Shown: positions 1 to 8,027 of the stretch, piece by piece | Layout of the letters: every line of letters begins with the position of its first letter | Position numbering within the stretch: position 1 is the stretch's first letter | Made by a program: the position numbers and the translations under genes | The notes under the pieces: generated by a model | Told to the model about the DNA's origin: nothing | What the model saw: only the letters and a program-made list of their open reading frames with translations | Database searches by the model: none | Virus record (IMG/VR): IMGVR_UViG_3300044959_000237 | Location: 47,269-111,268 of that record | Reading direction: 5' to 3' (one strand) | DNA: 64,000 nt | Source: a virus

Positions 1-1409
1 TTTCGAACTTCTTCTTCGATACCGTTTTCATCATCTGAATTTGTGTTTTTTTCCATAATTGTATTATCTGTTTTTTCTGAATTTCGATTGTGTGTTTCTT
101 TCAAAACAAACTTTTTTATCAAGAGTGAATTTCTTTCTTCATGTTCTTCTTCATCATAGTCTGGAGAATCATCGATTCTCATACAAAGAGGATCATAATT
201 CATTACAATTTCTTTTCCTACACCAGAACTGCTACGAGTTTTGATGAACTTGATTTTGTATTTTTCGTCTTTGGTAAGTCTTTTGATGGTTATGACATTA
301 TCTGCTGTATTTATTTTACTGATACCACCGGCAATATGACTCATTTCATGTTCATCTGCATCTATGGCAGAACGATTCAACTGACTTGCAGTGACGCATA
401 AAATGTTTTTTTCTACAGCCAATCCTCTTACTTCTTCGGAAACAAATTTGTCTTTTATGAACAAATCGCTCGGATCGACTTTTTTGTTCGATGGATACAT
501 CAAATCCAGATAATCGACAATTATTGCATCAGGTAAATATCCACGTTGTATTTCATACTCTTTCAAATGAGACCTGAGATCATTTATGTTTGCTCCGGCT
601 GGCAGAACTTTTATATCCAAATTGCCAACGTTGGGATCTTTTTTCAGATGTTTCAGAAACATATCAACGGCTTCAGCATTTCGAAAGTTTTCTTTTGTAG
701 ATTTTTTCAAAATCATTGCATCGATTCTCGATGCAACCAACAGATCGGACAATTCCAATGTGTAATATACAACGTTCAGTCCTTTTGAAATTTTTTTGTT
801 TATTTTCGGTCCCAATATCCAATTTACTGCAATATTTTGTAAAAACAAACTTTTTCCTTCACCGGAATTGCCAGCAAATATTGTTATTTCGCCTCTGTTC
901 AAACCACCATAGAGAACTTTGTCTATTGTATTCCAACCCGTAGATATGGTGTTGTTGTTATTGAGTAATTTTTCGATTCTTTCTTTCGGGGATTCGAAAT
1001 AGTTCAAACCAATATCGAAATCGAATTTGACAGATAAAGCATCTTTGATACTTTGCTCGATACCCTCGAATATTCCTTTTTCTATTTTTTCCGAAGATTC
1101 CAGAATGGAATGCATCAAAGCTTTGGTTTTACAGAATTTTTCCAGTTCTTCGAGAAAATATTCTCTTTGTTTTACAATTTTTTCTTTTGATAAATCTACT
1201 TTTTCCAGATTTGAAAATTCGGAATAAAGCACTTCATCTGTTGGAAGTGAATTGTATTTCGAGGAAAAATCCATGATGAAACTGACAACGTTTTTGTATA
1301 TTCCATCGAAATACTTCGGTTTTACGATTTTCAGACACTTTATGAAAGAATCTTGGTCTTTCAACAGAAATTCTATCAATAATCTTTGTTTTTCTTTACT
1401 TGTTTCCAT
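1..1409 (-). CDS. 41: Replicative DNA helicase, T4 gp41 / DnaB family (3' end cut by window edge)
   Basis: Translation from the ATG at 1409 stays open to position 1 (about 469 codons), so the C-terminus is missing. The RecA-like core is clear: Walker A AGNSGEGKS near residue 167 and Walker B IIVDYLDLM, followed by a DnaB-type segment containing TASQLNR. After the core runs an acidic, Asp/Glu-rich tail. In the T4 family this hexameric helicase unwinds the lagging-strand template and works with the primase. The start overlaps the primase stop as TGATG, so the two are translationally coupled. The family assignment is firm; the exact end is unknown. Confidence 0.93.
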   Translation of the reverse strand, partial: METSKEKQRLLIEFLLKDQDSFIKCLKIVKPKYFDGIYKNVVSFIMDFSSKYNSLPTDEVLYSEFSNLEKVDLSKEKIVKQREYFLEELEKFCKTKALMHSILESSEKIEKGIFEGIEQSIKDALSVKFDFDIGLNYFESPKERIEKLLNNNNTISTGWNTIDKVLYGGLNRGEITIFAGNSGEGKSLFLQNIAVNWILGPKINKKISKGLNVVYYTLELSDLLVASRIDAMILKKSTKENFRNAEAVDMFLKHLKKDPNVGNLDIKVLPAGANINDLRSHLKEYEIQRGYLPDAIIVDYLDLMYPSNKKVDPSDLFIKDKFVSEEVRGLAVEKNILCVTASQLNRSAIDADEHEMSHIAGGISKINTADNVITIKRLTKDEKYKIKFIKTRSSSGVGKEIVMNYDPLCMRIDDSPDYDEEEHEERNSLLIKKFVLKETHNRNSEKTDNTIMEKNTNSDDENGIEEEVR

Positions 1410-2449
1410 CAATTTTCTCTCAATGAATTATAAATGATCTTGCTTTTTATGTAATTTTTACTTTTGTTTTCCAAGAGAGAATATATTGTATACAATTTTC
1501 CATATTTTTTTACGGCATCGGCACAATCCTTGATATCTGGTTCCCATATTGGATTATTATTGTAATGAATATAAGGAACAACACTTATCCACCAATTGTT
1601 TTCTTCTGCAACTTCGATAAAATTCGTAACAGTTTTCAATCTGTCAGGAACTACGATATATTCTTTGTCGAATTTTTTCAATAATTCGATTTGTTCTTTA
1701 TTTATCTTGCTTCCACAAACAGCTATGCCATTTACGGAAATTGCATCGAAAGGACCTTCGACAATAAAAACATATTCCTGATCGGAAAAAAGAATATCAT
1801 AATTGAAAAACAAGTTTTTTGGTCTTTTCATGAAATATTTCTGTTTTTTTGTCGAATCGATGTATCTTGCAGTAAAACCGACAATTTCTCCATTCTTGAA
1901 AAAGGGTAAAATCAAGGATCGAGTAAATTTCACATAAGGTGTCCAATAATATTCGTAAGAATTCAATAAATGTTCTCCTCTTTCAATCAGATATTTGCAC
2001 GTATCGATGAAATTTCTGTTTTCACAATTCAAATTCAACCATTTTTCAATGGTCTTGGATTCCTTTGGCAGTTCGAATTTCTCTTCTTTCAAAGTCAAGG
2101 AAAATTCAATTTTGGAATTATTTCTTGTTTCACTGTTATTTTCCGTAATCGAATATCTTAGTATTTCAAAGGATATTCTTTTGATATCATCGACATTCAA
2201 ACCTAATAATACGAGAAATTCTTCGTGTTTCGAATTGAGGGGCGAATAAGGTTTCCAATAGAATGTTATTTTACAACGAAAACAATGATATTTTATTTCT
2301 CCATTGTAATTTACGATGTAAGATGCACTTTTCTTTTTATCCGGTTTTGTTTCTCCTCGATAAACACAAAAAGGACAATTGATTCTTTTCCAATTGTCCG
2401 TGTACATCAAATTTGGTATGTTTTTCAACAGAACATCATGTAGTATCAT
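1409..2449 (-). CDS. 61: DNA primase, T4 gp61 / DnaG type
   Basis: This 346-residue protein has an N-terminal zinc-binding pair (CPFC near residue 25 and CFRC near residue 56) followed by a TOPRIM domain with VEGPFDA, the glutamate-containing motif of DnaG-type primases, and then VVPDR. The order zinc ribbon, RNA-polymerase domain, TOPRIM and the length fit T4 gp61. It would make RNA primers for lagging-strand synthesis in complex with the downstream helicase gene, with which it overlaps by one base. Confidence 0.9.
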   Translation of the reverse strand: MILHDVLLKNIPNLMYTDNWKRINCPFCVYRGETKPDKKKSASYIVNYNGEIKYHCFRCKITFYWKPYSPLNSKHEEFLVLLGLNVDDIKRISFEILRYSITENNSETRNNSKIEFSLTLKEEKFELPKESKTIEKWLNLNCENRNFIDTCKYLIERGEHLLNSYEYYWTPYVKFTRSLILPFFKNGEIVGFTARYIDSTKKQKYFMKRPKNLFFNYDILFSDQEYVFIVEGPFDAISVNGIAVCGSKINKEQIELLKKFDKEYIVVPDRLKTVTNFIEVAEENNWWISVVPYIHYNNNPIWEPDIKDCADAVKKYGKLYTIYSLLENKSKNYIKSKIIYNSLREN

Positions 2450-2638
2450 ATCATTTTCGAATTTTTGATTTTCGGAATGGAATGAAACAGGTCGAAGCAG
2501 AATTCTTTATCACAAAATCATTTTACTGTTTTTCGGAAAAAAATTCAAATATTATGAAATTTACGCATGATAGGTAAAAAAGTTGTCGAACAATCGAAAA
2601 TTGAAATTTTACAAGAAAAATTTTTTCGAACGAAAAAA

Positions 2639-3397
2639 TCAAACAACTATAATTTTCTTAATTTTACCGGAATTGTTCACGTCCGGTTTGAAAATCAAAC
2701 GGAACCAATTGAAATTTCCATAGAAATTGAAAGCATCGATTCCAGTGAAAGAGTTGTATATTTTCTCTGTATTTGTTCCTGATATCAAAAGTTCGTCCCA
2801 TAGAGACGGGACGTTCATGTTCGAAGGAACTTCGACCTCCAAAGTAGATTCTGCTTTGAAAATTCCACTGAAATTATCGAAATAAATTGCTACTGTTGTC
2901 AAATTTTTCGATGCGGATCTCTGAATGGTGCCTCTTATTGCTCCTGTAGTTAACCATGTTTCCGGAATATGGGAACTGTTCATTCTGGTAAACGGAGTCA
3001 ACTCGTCTATGACAATCGAATTTATCGGTTTCAAATCTATATTGTCATTGATTTGTAAATAACCCCATGAAATTCCGGAATAATCATTTGCCAATGGTAT
3101 CTCTTCGCCTGTAACATCATCGATCATTGTAACCGCATATTTCAAGGTAGAAGCATTGATATTGAACAAATCACGAGGATCGATTTTGAGTTTATATCTT
3201 CCTCTCGAAGAATCGACAACTTCAAGAGGTTTCGAAAACAGAAATTCTCCGGTTATCAGATCGAAAAATTTGGCTTCCAAAAATTTGTTCGTTTCAATTT
3301 TGACGGGTCTTCTGTCAATATCTTTTATACTGAATTCGATTATGTTATCATAACCTTTGTAAATTATGGTGTCAGAATCACCCCAATTGAAATTCAT
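2639..3397 (-). CDS. Unknown protein, beta-rich, possibly virion-associated
   Basis: The 252-residue protein starts at MNFNWGDSD, chosen because GGGAGAGA lies 5 bases upstream; a longer in-frame reading from 3466 lacks such a site. The sequence is rich in alternating hydrophobic and polar stretches typical of beta proteins, has no membrane segment or enzymatic motif, and ends in a basic KIKKIIVV tail. A late-type motif AATAAATA lies about 110 bases upstream, which would fit a structural role. No family is recognised; the virion idea is inference from composition and the promoter. Confidence 0.75.
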   Translation of the reverse strand: MNFNWGDSDTIIYKGYDNIIEFSIKDIDRRPVKIETNKFLEAKFFDLITGEFLFSKPLEVVDSSRGRYKLKIDPRDLFNINASTLKYAVTMIDDVTGEEIPLANDYSGISWGYLQINDNIDLKPINSIVIDELTPFTRMNSSHIPETWLTTGAIRGTIQRSASKNLTTVAIYFDNFSGIFKAESTLEVEVPSNMNVPSLWDELLISGTNTEKIYNSFTGIDAFNFYGNFNWFRLIFKPDVNNSGKIKKIIVV

Positions 3398-3483
3398 TTT
3401 ATCTCTCCCGATTTTTCCAAGAGTAAGCTTTATTATTTGTCTGTTTAAATATAGAAATTTTTTCATATTTTTTCAACTTTGTC

Positions 3484-3491
3484 ATTAAATA
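3484..3491 (+). promoter_or_regulatory. Candidate late promoter ATTAAATA(ATTG)
   Basis: One base off the window's recurrent (T/A)ATAAATA-ATTG motif. It lies about 60 bases before the plus-strand gene at 3549. Confidence 0.35.
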
Positions 3492-3509
3492 ATTGTAAAT
3501 AGTTTCAAG

Positions 3510-3517
3510 TATTTATT
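3510..3517 (-). promoter_or_regulatory. Candidate late promoter AATAAATA(C)
   Basis: Reads AATAAATAC on the minus strand, upstream of the gene starting at 3397. It faces and overlaps the leader of the plus-strand gene at 3549. Confidence 0.4.
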
Positions 3518-3548
3518 TCTGCCAATAAGGAAAAAGGGCCGGAATGCA

Positions 3549-3953
3549 ATGATCGAGGAGGAAAAATATAAAAAGTTCAGAGAAATTTTGTGTGAAGATG
3601 ATTATAATAAATTTTTGATGTTGAGAAAAAAATTTTCATATCTTTCGTTTTTGATCTACAATGATGATTTGTACTATGGTATTATTCAAAAATCCACAAA
3701 AGAGTTTTTGAGTATTTATCTGTACACAGAAATCAAAGATCATAAAGCAAGAATTTTATTCTTGAAAATAGGAGAGAATTGGTGGTGGGAAAGTAACAGA
3801 AAATTTCCCATAAATTTTTTTTACACAAAATGGGATCTACTTTTTCGAAAAACACTGAAAAATTTTTCATGGAATGGAATAGTTTGTTACGATGGACCTC
3901 TTTTCTACATCGAGCAAATCAAAACAAAATCCAAAATAATATCCTTGTATTAA
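3549..3953 (+). CDS. Hypothetical protein, 134 aa
   Basis: A plus-strand gene among minus-strand ones, with a late-type motif upstream. The protein is aromatic-rich (WWWESN near residue 79) and has no signal peptide or recognised motif. Its last codons overlap the stop of the convergent gene ending at 3950. The start has only a weak ribosome site (GGCCGG). I do not recognise the family; the long open frame and house-style codon use (TTC GAA, AAA) support it being real. Confidence 0.6.
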   Translation: MIEEEKYKKFREILCEDDYNKFLMLRKKFSYLSFLIYNDDLYYGIIQKSTKEFLSIYLYTEIKDHKARILFLKIGENWWWESNRKFPINFFYTKWDLLFRKTLKNFSWNGIVCYDGPLFYIEQIKTKSKIISLY

Positions 3954-4522
3954 TTTTTTTCTTTCAGTGAAAGAAGATTCATTTTAACGACAATCATCAA
4001 TGCATAGGCATATGCGTGACTTTTCTTGAAGAAATAAGCATTTTCATTTTTTGATTTTTTCCATACCTCTTTCATTGCCATGTCTTTTGGTTTTTTTCTG
4101 AGATAGCTTTTTCCGGGACGAATTATGGCCAAAAATGCTGCCAATTCGTGAATATTACCGACCTGAAATTTTTGAAGATCGTCATAATAATTGTGAATAT
4201 GTGGTAATTGTTGCACAATATCTTTTCTTTTCAAAAGATTCCAATCAGGAGTCATATTCAGCAAATAATCGAGTTCTTCTGGAGTTTCAATGTCAAAATA
4301 AGAATAATTGTTCAGAATATCTATTTTGTAAAAACCAAATTTTTCAGCTTTTTCATAGGAAATAGATGACAAATCTGTTTCTGGATCGACTGGAATATCT
4401 TGCAAATAAATTCCGGAAGGATGTTTCGATACATTGTTTTTCTTGATTACAGAAGCGTTTATGTAATTGTTCAATTTTTCGAGAAGATCGTTACGATCTT
4501 TGATATCGATATCGATATCCAT
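3950..4522 (-). CDS. Miniature DnaE-like (C-family polymerase-like) protein
   Basis: The 190-residue protein starts directly on MDIDIDIKDR, matching the PDIDIDF catalytic motif of bacterial replicative polymerase DnaE. It then shows in order KHPSGIYL (like the HAAGVV segment), YKIDIL (like the VKFDFLG strand bearing the third catalytic Asp), IRPGKSYL (like YRPGP) and FFKKSHAYAYALM (like GYGFNKSHAAAYALV). The three Asp positions (2, 4 and 68) are kept but separated by about 64 residues instead of about 150 in E. coli. There is no PHP, OB or tau-binding part. It starts two bases after the upstream stop. Whether it can polymerise is unknown; it may be a regulatory relic. Resemblance was judged by eye. 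Confidence 0.6.
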   Translation of the reverse strand: MDIDIDIKDRNDLLEKLNNYINASVIKKNNVSKHPSGIYLQDIPVDPETDLSSISYEKAEKFGFYKIDILNNYSYFDIETPEELDYLLNMTPDWNLLKRKDIVQQLPHIHNYYDDLQKFQVGNIHELAAFLAIIRPGKSYLRKKPKDMAMKEVWKKSKNENAYFFKKSHAYAYALMIVVKMNLLSLKEKN

Positions 4523-4523
4523 T

Positions 4524-4925
4524 TCAGTTATCCACAAAAGTACAATGTGATGAAATACTGCATGAAAAGTAGTTATCGTATTTGTTTATTACTACTGATA
4601 AAGGATGAATTCCTGTTGTCATTTCATAGGAGACCGCAAACAAGGCACAGAAAAATACAAAAGTTTTTGTAATTTCATTATCGAAATTCCGTCTTTTTTC
4701 ATTACTATCCAGTTGCATATACATGTTGGCGTAAGATACCACAAATTGCAAGATCTTTTTTGGATCTTTTTCATCGAAAACTCTTTTTTTGATTTCAGAA
4801 TCCATATGAGCAAATTTGTTTTTCATTTCTTCCATGAAATTCAAGATCGATTTTTTTTCTTCACTGTTCAAACTTATTACATATTCCGAATTACTATCGA
4901 GATCGTTGAGGTAATATGATATCAT
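4524..4925 (-). CDS. Hypothetical protein, 133 aa
   Basis: Preceded by a good ribosome site (GGGAG, 9 bases before ATG). The protein is helical and charged in its first half, with a more hydrophobic segment near residues 88-105 (FVFFCALFAVSY) that could be a buried helix or one membrane span. It is followed after two bases by the DnaE-like gene, so the pair is probably co-translated. No family is recognised. Confidence 0.7.
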   Translation of the reverse strand: MISYYLNDLDSNSEYVISLNSEEKKSILNFMEEMKNKFAHMDSEIKKRVFDEKDPKKILQFVVSYANMYMQLDSNEKRRNFDNEITKTFVFFCALFAVSYEMTTGIHPLSVVINKYDNYFSCSISSHCTFVDN

Positions 4926-4952
4926 TTTATTTTTTCTCCCTTTCGAAAGTTT

Positions 4953-5210
4953 TTATTGAATCCATTTTGTTTTCTCTTCCAAATTCTGAATTTTTCTCTG
5001 CATTTCTCTTTCCTTTCTTTTCATGACAAAAATTTCCGAATCCATTCTTTTTATTTTTCTATCTTGCATGTCCAAAATTCTTTTCATTTCATTCAATTGT
5101 TTTTTCAGATTTTCAATTTCATGATTGTCGTTTTTGACGAAATTATGTTTCTGTTTTTCTCTGTCTTTTATTTCTTGAATTTTCGTTTTATATTGATTTT
5201 TGTCACTCAT
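4953..5210 (-). CDS. Small coiled-coil protein, 85 aa
   Basis: Almost the whole protein is a charged heptad-like helix (ENLKKQLNEMKRILDMQ and onwards), predicting a coiled coil. AGGAG lies 6 bases before the ATG, inside the end of the upstream zinc-finger gene, whose stop it overlaps by 8 bases. It may be a partner or scaffold for a neighbour; no specific role can be read. Confidence 0.72.
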   Translation of the reverse strand: MSDKNQYKTKIQEIKDREKQKHNFVKNDNHEIENLKKQLNEMKRILDMQDRKIKRMDSEIFVMKRKEREMQRKIQNLEEKTKWIQ

Positions 5211-5985
5211 CGATTTCTCCTAAAAATTTCGAAACATGATCTTCGATGATTTTCTTGTTGAAATTGGCTTTCAATTTGATTTTCTCGAACATGAATTTTC
5301 CTATTTGTTTCTTGAACAAATTCAATGTTTCTTCATTTTGTTCCTGTAGAAACTTTTTTCCTTCCAACGTACCGAACATGACAACAGGACTGATTTTTTT
5401 GGATATTATATGTTGCAGTATTACATAATATGGAGAGTCGAAGTATATTTCGATAATATTTTTGTCAATTTTTCCTTTTTTGAAATTACTGGTTTTTTCG
5501 ACAAAGGTCTTGATGAATTTCAACGAATAATTCAACTCTTCTTCCAAATTGTTTTTATAATAATGAATTTTCATGAATTTTTCAATATTGTTTCTTTTTT
5601 TCCAAAAACGAAAATTGATCTTTTTATCGAGACAATAGATAACATATTTTTTCTTTACGTTTTTTATATTGTCATTTTCTGGTAAAATTTCATTCAACCA
5701 TTTGTTCAAATCTTCGAAAAAATGAAAGAGTTGACTTTTGGCATATTTGTCTATGGTGATTTTATTTTTTGTCAATTGATTTTTATATTCTTTTACCGTA
5801 ACGAACAAATCGTAACCTGTACCATTTTTTTCATTGTAATGTATATTTTCTATGACTTTTCTGACTTTGCATTTTTCATTGACATGATTTATCAATGATT
5901 TTTCGTAGAAGAATTCCTTTTTGCACATGAAACAAACAAATTTTTTTCTTTTTCGACTTTCGACCTGTTTCACATCTTTTTTCAT
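5203..5985 (-). CDS. Zinc-finger protein, 260 aa, unknown role
   Basis: Start chosen at MKKDVKQ because GGGAGG sits 5 bases upstream. Residues about 17-40 form a classic treble or C2H2-like finger: CFMC, a 12-residue spacer, then H-x4-C. The rest is lysine-rich and helical. The finger suggests DNA, RNA or protein binding. The same frame stays open without an ATG upstream as far as a TAA near 6118, so the N-terminus may once have been longer. Confidence 0.72.
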   Translation of the reverse strand: MKKDVKQVESRKRKKFVCFMCKKEFFYEKSLINHVNEKCKVRKVIENIHYNEKNGTGYDLFVTVKEYKNQLTKNKITIDKYAKSQLFHFFEDLNKWLNEILPENDNIKNVKKKYVIYCLDKKINFRFWKKRNNIEKFMKIHYYKNNLEEELNYSLKFIKTFVEKTSNFKKGKIDKNIIEIYFDSPYYVILQHIISKKISPVVMFGTLEGKKFLQEQNEETLNLFKKQIGKFMFEKIKLKANFNKKIIEDHVSKFLGEIDE

Positions 5986-6372
5986 GAATCCTCCCACAAG
6001 AAAATCTTCGATTTCAGTTACGGGAGAAATTGTAAACAGAAGCCGGTTGAATTTGGTCTCGTCGTCTTGTATATGCCAGAAATCTGCAATTGAATGTATA
6101 ACTTCTGTCCATTCGACAATTTATGGAGGCTGATTTTCTTTTTGAGAAAACCTGCCATATGACAGATTCTCCATTTCGAACGTTCGATTGAATTGCCTCT
6201 TTCGAAATTCAGATTCATCGTTTTTCCTTATGATTGGCTGACATCGTTATCGGGCCGCGTTGTTCGTTCACTCAAGTCTTTTCATTCTTTTCAGAATGCT
6301 TGAAATTTCTATTTGGCAAGATTGTACTTCTTGCAATCTCTCGATTTCTGGAGAAGGTAATTGGCTTCCGTA
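5986..6372. other. Gene-poor stretch with broken-looking reading frames
   Basis: On the minus strand two protein-like segments lack starts. One (WTEVIHSIADFWHIQDDE, about 40 codons) runs in frame into the zinc-finger gene after a TAA near 6118. Another (about 37 codons, YGSQLPSPEIERL...) continues in frame after the TGA of the gene ending at 6373 and stops near 6260. This looks like decayed or frame-shifted coding sequence rather than a clean spacer. Confidence 0.4.
6018..6218 (-). CDS. Doubtful small protein, 66 aa
   Basis: Open from an ATG with AGGA 8 bases upstream. The N-terminal half is basic (SKWRICHMAGFLKKK). The second half competes with a more protein-like alternative frame over the same bases, so this may be a gene broken by a frameshift near 6115. 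No function is suggested. Confidence 0.3.
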   Translation of the reverse strand: MNLNFERGNSIERSKWRICHMAGFLKKKISLHKLSNGQKLYIQLQISGIYKTTRPNSTGFCLQFLP

Positions 6373-7044
6373 TCAAGCATTTTCTTGTTCTATGTATTCT
6401 TCTATCATTTTTCTCAATTCTACGCTGTTTTTCAAAATTTTTTCAAGAATGCTTTTTTCTTCCTTTTTCAACTCTGGAAATTTGTTTTCAATGAAATAAT
6501 TTATTTTGTCTTCCTTGTTCATTTTTCTTTTTGTTTTTTTGGAGAAAATTGGCAAAAATTTTTCTTCTCCAGTCATATATTCATTGAATTTCAATGCTAT
6601 TGTATACGACACAATACAAAAAAGTTTGTACTGTATTTTTGGAAAATTCACCAGTGCCCAAAAATTTCTATTTACTATATCATTGACAACATACACATAA
6701 GCTGAAGTAACTTTTTCTATATTGTCAATCGTTGTGGGCCATTTACCTTTGCCATCACCTTTTTTTCTTCCTTGTTTTTTTGCTTCCTCGAAATTTATTG
6801 TTTCTTTGATACACGAGGAGATGTTTTTCAAAATCAAAAATGAATTTTTCTTCCAAAACTCAGCTAATTCCTGTTCTCCAATTTCTTTTTCCAGTTCTTC
6901 ATAAAAGTTCGTTTGAAAAAGTCGAATGTTTTCGAGAATATCATTGAACAATTTCCAATGATTTTTTTTCTCGTTCTTTGTATTTATTTCTGTATTTATT
7001 TCTTCTTCAGCAAATTCTTGCCAGTTTTCGAACAGTTGATTCAT
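6373..7044 (-). CDS. Hypothetical helical protein, 223 aa
   Basis: Start placed at MNQLFENW, with AAGGA 7 bases upstream; an earlier in-frame ATG has none. The N-terminus is very acidic and the middle holds a basic loop (KKQGRKKGDGKGKWP near residue 93) followed by a long helical domain. The composition suggests a soluble nucleic-acid- or protein-binding factor, but no family is recognised. The frame stays open past its stop for about 37 codons. Confidence 0.7.
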   Translation of the reverse strand: MNQLFENWQEFAEEEINTEINTKNEKKNHWKLFNDILENIRLFQTNFYEELEKEIGEQELAEFWKKNSFLILKNISSCIKETINFEEAKKQGRKKGDGKGKWPTTIDNIEKVTSAYVYVVNDIVNRNFWALVNFPKIQYKLFCIVSYTIALKFNEYMTGEEKFLPIFSKKTKRKMNKEDKINYFIENKFPELKKEEKSILEKILKNSVELRKMIEEYIEQENA

Positions 7045-7090
7045 GTTTTTTTCCTTTATCCACATTATAGAAAAAAATTTTTATCAATCA

Positions 7091-7098
7091 AATAAATA
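7091..7098 (+). promoter_or_regulatory. Late promoter motif AATAAATA
   Basis: AATAAATAAATAT lies about 45 bases before the plus-strand gene at 7139. Confidence 0.5.
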
Positions 7099-7138
7099 AA
7101 TATGAATGGTAATTCAACAATCAAAGGGAATTCAAATA

Positions 7139-7486
7139 ATGGGAAGACCACTGAATAAAAGATTTTTTGGAAATCCTACGACAAAACCTGGTTTGCAAAT
7201 AAAAGTATCTGCAGATTTGGGATCAGGAAAAGTTCCCGCTTGGATCGTAGAACAGGTCGGAACGAGACAATTTATTGTCACTGATGGCACCACGACAACA
7301 AGATGTTTTCTTGTTCAAAACGTTACTCAGCCCGGCGAAGCCGTGGTAAGAGTATATTTGAGTGGTGGTGTTGTGGAAACTGCAAGAACGATACAGGCAC
7401 GTAGAGTCAAAACTTTCGAAGGTTCCGATGTGGTTTGGTCGTTCGATCCTCCTGCCAACGATAAAGCTCAAATACTCGGAGCCTGA
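7139..7486 (+). CDS. Small virion-type protein (MGRPLNKRFFG family), 115 aa
   Basis: Start at MGRPLNKRFFGNP, with AAGGGA about 9 bases upstream. The sequence is Gly/Thr/Val-rich and beta-like, without charged helices. It resembles a small protein carried by many marine T4-like phages that begins with the same MGRPLNKR phrase and is usually listed as a virion structural protein; this is from memory. It stands alone on the plus strand behind a late-type promoter, which fits a structural product. Confidence 0.7.
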   Translation: MGRPLNKRFFGNPTTKPGLQIKVSADLGSGKVPAWIVEQVGTRQFIVTDGTTTTRCFLVQNVTQPGEAVVRVYLSGGVVETARTIQARRVKTFEGSDVVWSFDPPANDKAQILGA

Positions 7487-7497
7487 AATATCATTTT

Positions 7498-8016
7498 TCA
7501 TAACAAATTGCTTACACATATTTCTACATTCGTTTTATTCTGTTCTGTTGATACTATTATACATTCCGGATTATCCTCTTTCGAAAGAGGATATATCAGG
7601 TAATGATTGTTTTTTACTTTTGGATTGAGCCATTCTATGTTTGGATATATATTGGATACTCTCAAGGAATGCCATTTTGGAATATAGCTGGTTATTGGAT
7701 TTATTGAAATACAGGTATGATCACTTGACATGAGATCTTGTATACTTATAAATTCCAAATTTTCGTAATGAATCTTGTCACCGCACAAAATATGCCAACT
7801 TATTGGTAGTTTGATCACATATTTTTCTTTTATTATTAATTCGGCAAGAGTGGTTGTTTTTTTCTCTATGAATTTCAATGGAAAACATTTGAAATCGACA
7901 TTTTCTTCTTCAAAATCGAGAACAAAAAACATCAATTTTTGATTCGGATCGAAATTGTACAAAAATGTCAAATCCGATAAATTTATGGATTTATTGTATT
8001 CGTTCAATATGAACAT
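7498..8016 (-). CDS. Hypothetical protein, 172 aa
   Basis: Lies directly downstream of the uvsW gene with a 12-base gap, so the two are probably co-transcribed. The sequence looks globular (IPKWHSLRVSNIYPNIEWLNP near residue 110) with no membrane, signal or catalytic motif. It may be a helicase accessory factor from position alone; no homologue is recognised. Confidence 0.68.
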   Translation of the reverse strand: MFILNEYNKSINLSDLTFLYNFDPNQKLMFFVLDFEEENVDFKCFPLKFIEKKTTTLAELIIKEKYVIKLPISWHILCGDKIHYENLEFISIQDLMSSDHTCISINPITSYIPKWHSLRVSNIYPNIEWLNPKVKNNHYLIYPLSKEDNPECIIVSTEQNKTNVEICVSNLL

Positions 8017-8027
8017 TTTTATTACTC

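Noticed and set aside
6000-6400. Stop-codon reassignment in this phage
   Set aside because: TAA, TGA and TAG all end well-defined genes elsewhere, often exactly at ATGA overlaps, so the two readthrough-like spots are local.
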